From contig CAZCGA010000235.1 of the NCBI GenBank assembly GCA_964498075.1, positions 1-6,778 of the forward strand: DNA of 6,778 nucleotides, read 5' to 3'. Below the pieces are notes generated by a model that made no database searches, was not told where the DNA came from, and saw only the letters and a program-made list of their open reading frames with translations. This document shows, piece after piece, positions 6,723 through 6,778 of this stretch. Position numbers and translations under genes: made by a program. This DNA comes from CAZCGA01 sp964498075 (GTDB taxonomy: Bacteria > Desulfobacterota > Binatia > HRBIN30). Each line of letters begins with the position of its first letter. Within the stretch, counting starts at the first letter, position 1.

Positions 6723-6728
6723 CCCTTC

Positions 6729-6778
6729 CTAGCGGTCTTCGGCGATCACGACGCCGTCGGCGCTCACCGCGGTGTGCT
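6729..6778 (-). CDS. C-terminal end of an unidentified protein (partial)
   Basis: Reading leftward from the window edge, one minus-strand frame gives HTAVSADGVVIAEDR followed by TAG (6729-6731). The composition and G/C-ending codons look like normal coding sequence for this genome, and nothing downstream continues the frame. Only 15 residues are visible, too few to identify a family. The gene would lie upstream of the kinase-cyclase operon on the same strand, with about 480 bases between them. The call could be wrong, since a short open end can occur by chance. Confidence 0.35.
   Translation of the reverse strand, partial: HTAVSADGVVIAEDR

Larger units (their letters stand above)
6249..6728. 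other. 480-bp region without a convincing gene, rich in short repeats
   Basis: The base composition is visibly less GC-rich than that of the flanking genes, and no frame shows a recognisable protein. It holds the kinase-gene upstream signals, a strong-looking promoter on the + strand (6381-6409), a hairpin (6479-6518), a third copy of its arm sequence (6632-6641), perfect palindromes GGTACGTACC (6588-6597) and GGACCATGGTCC (6638-6649), a diverged 14-base repeat (6566-6579 and 6623-6636, 13/14 identical), and a 23-base direct repeat pair (6671-6722). A + strand frame is open from ATG 6524 to the window edge, but it lacks a ribosome binding site and ends Arg-rich. I searched for tRNA, tmRNA, SRP and RNase P signatures by eye and saw none. 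Confidence 0.6.

Noticed and set aside
6524..6778. + strand frame open to the window edge, starting with MNVAVTIEEF
   Set aside because: No ribosome binding site, an Arg-rich end and overlap with a likely minus-strand gene. Kept only as a possibility in the orphan promoter finding, not called as a gene.

Overview
The window is a high-GC bacterial stretch carrying a signalling locus. Every recognisable gene lies on the minus strand, so transcription runs from right to left. A run of 10 N bases (2515-2524) marks a scaffold gap and suggests a draft or metagenome-assembled genome. The combination seen here (zinc ribbon, Ser/Thr kinase, AAA ATPase, TPR and class III cyclase, followed by an alpha/beta-hydrolase-cyclase) most resembles Chloroflexota genomes as I remember them. 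That assignment is inference; an actinobacterium is the main alternative.

Layout from right to left. At 6729-6778 are the last 15 codons of an unrecognised gene. At 6249-6728 is about 480 bp without a convincing gene. It holds a near-perfect sigma70-type promoter facing the other way (+ strand, 6381-6409), a 10-bp-stem hairpin, and several short repeats. At 1807-6248 is a very large signalling gene: two zinc ribbons, a protein kinase, an AAA_16-type ATPase, a long TPR region and a class III adenylate cyclase. Its reading frame is broken once near 2821 (one base missing, or two extra) and it is crossed by the gap. Adding one base would give a polypeptide of about 1480 residues if the gap length is right. 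At 446-1807 is a second cyclase gene, fused to an alpha/beta-hydrolase domain and overlapping the first by one base (TGATG). At 1-280 is the N-terminal part of the ribosome-associated GTPase TypA/BipA.

The two cyclase genes look like one transcriptional unit. The first protein resembles a sensor-transducer: kinase and ATPase/TPR modules could gate cAMP synthesis. The second has a hydrolase-like domain that appears to have lost its nucleophile and histidine, so it may act as a ligand-sensing or structural domain for its own cyclase. typA is probably a separate housekeeping gene with its own promoter.

The most unusual feature is the kinase. It lacks the usual beta-3 lysine and has a lysine in the glycine-rich loop at the position used by eukaryotic WNK (with-no-lysine) kinases. 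Both cyclases also have Ile where the canonical transition-state Asn should be.
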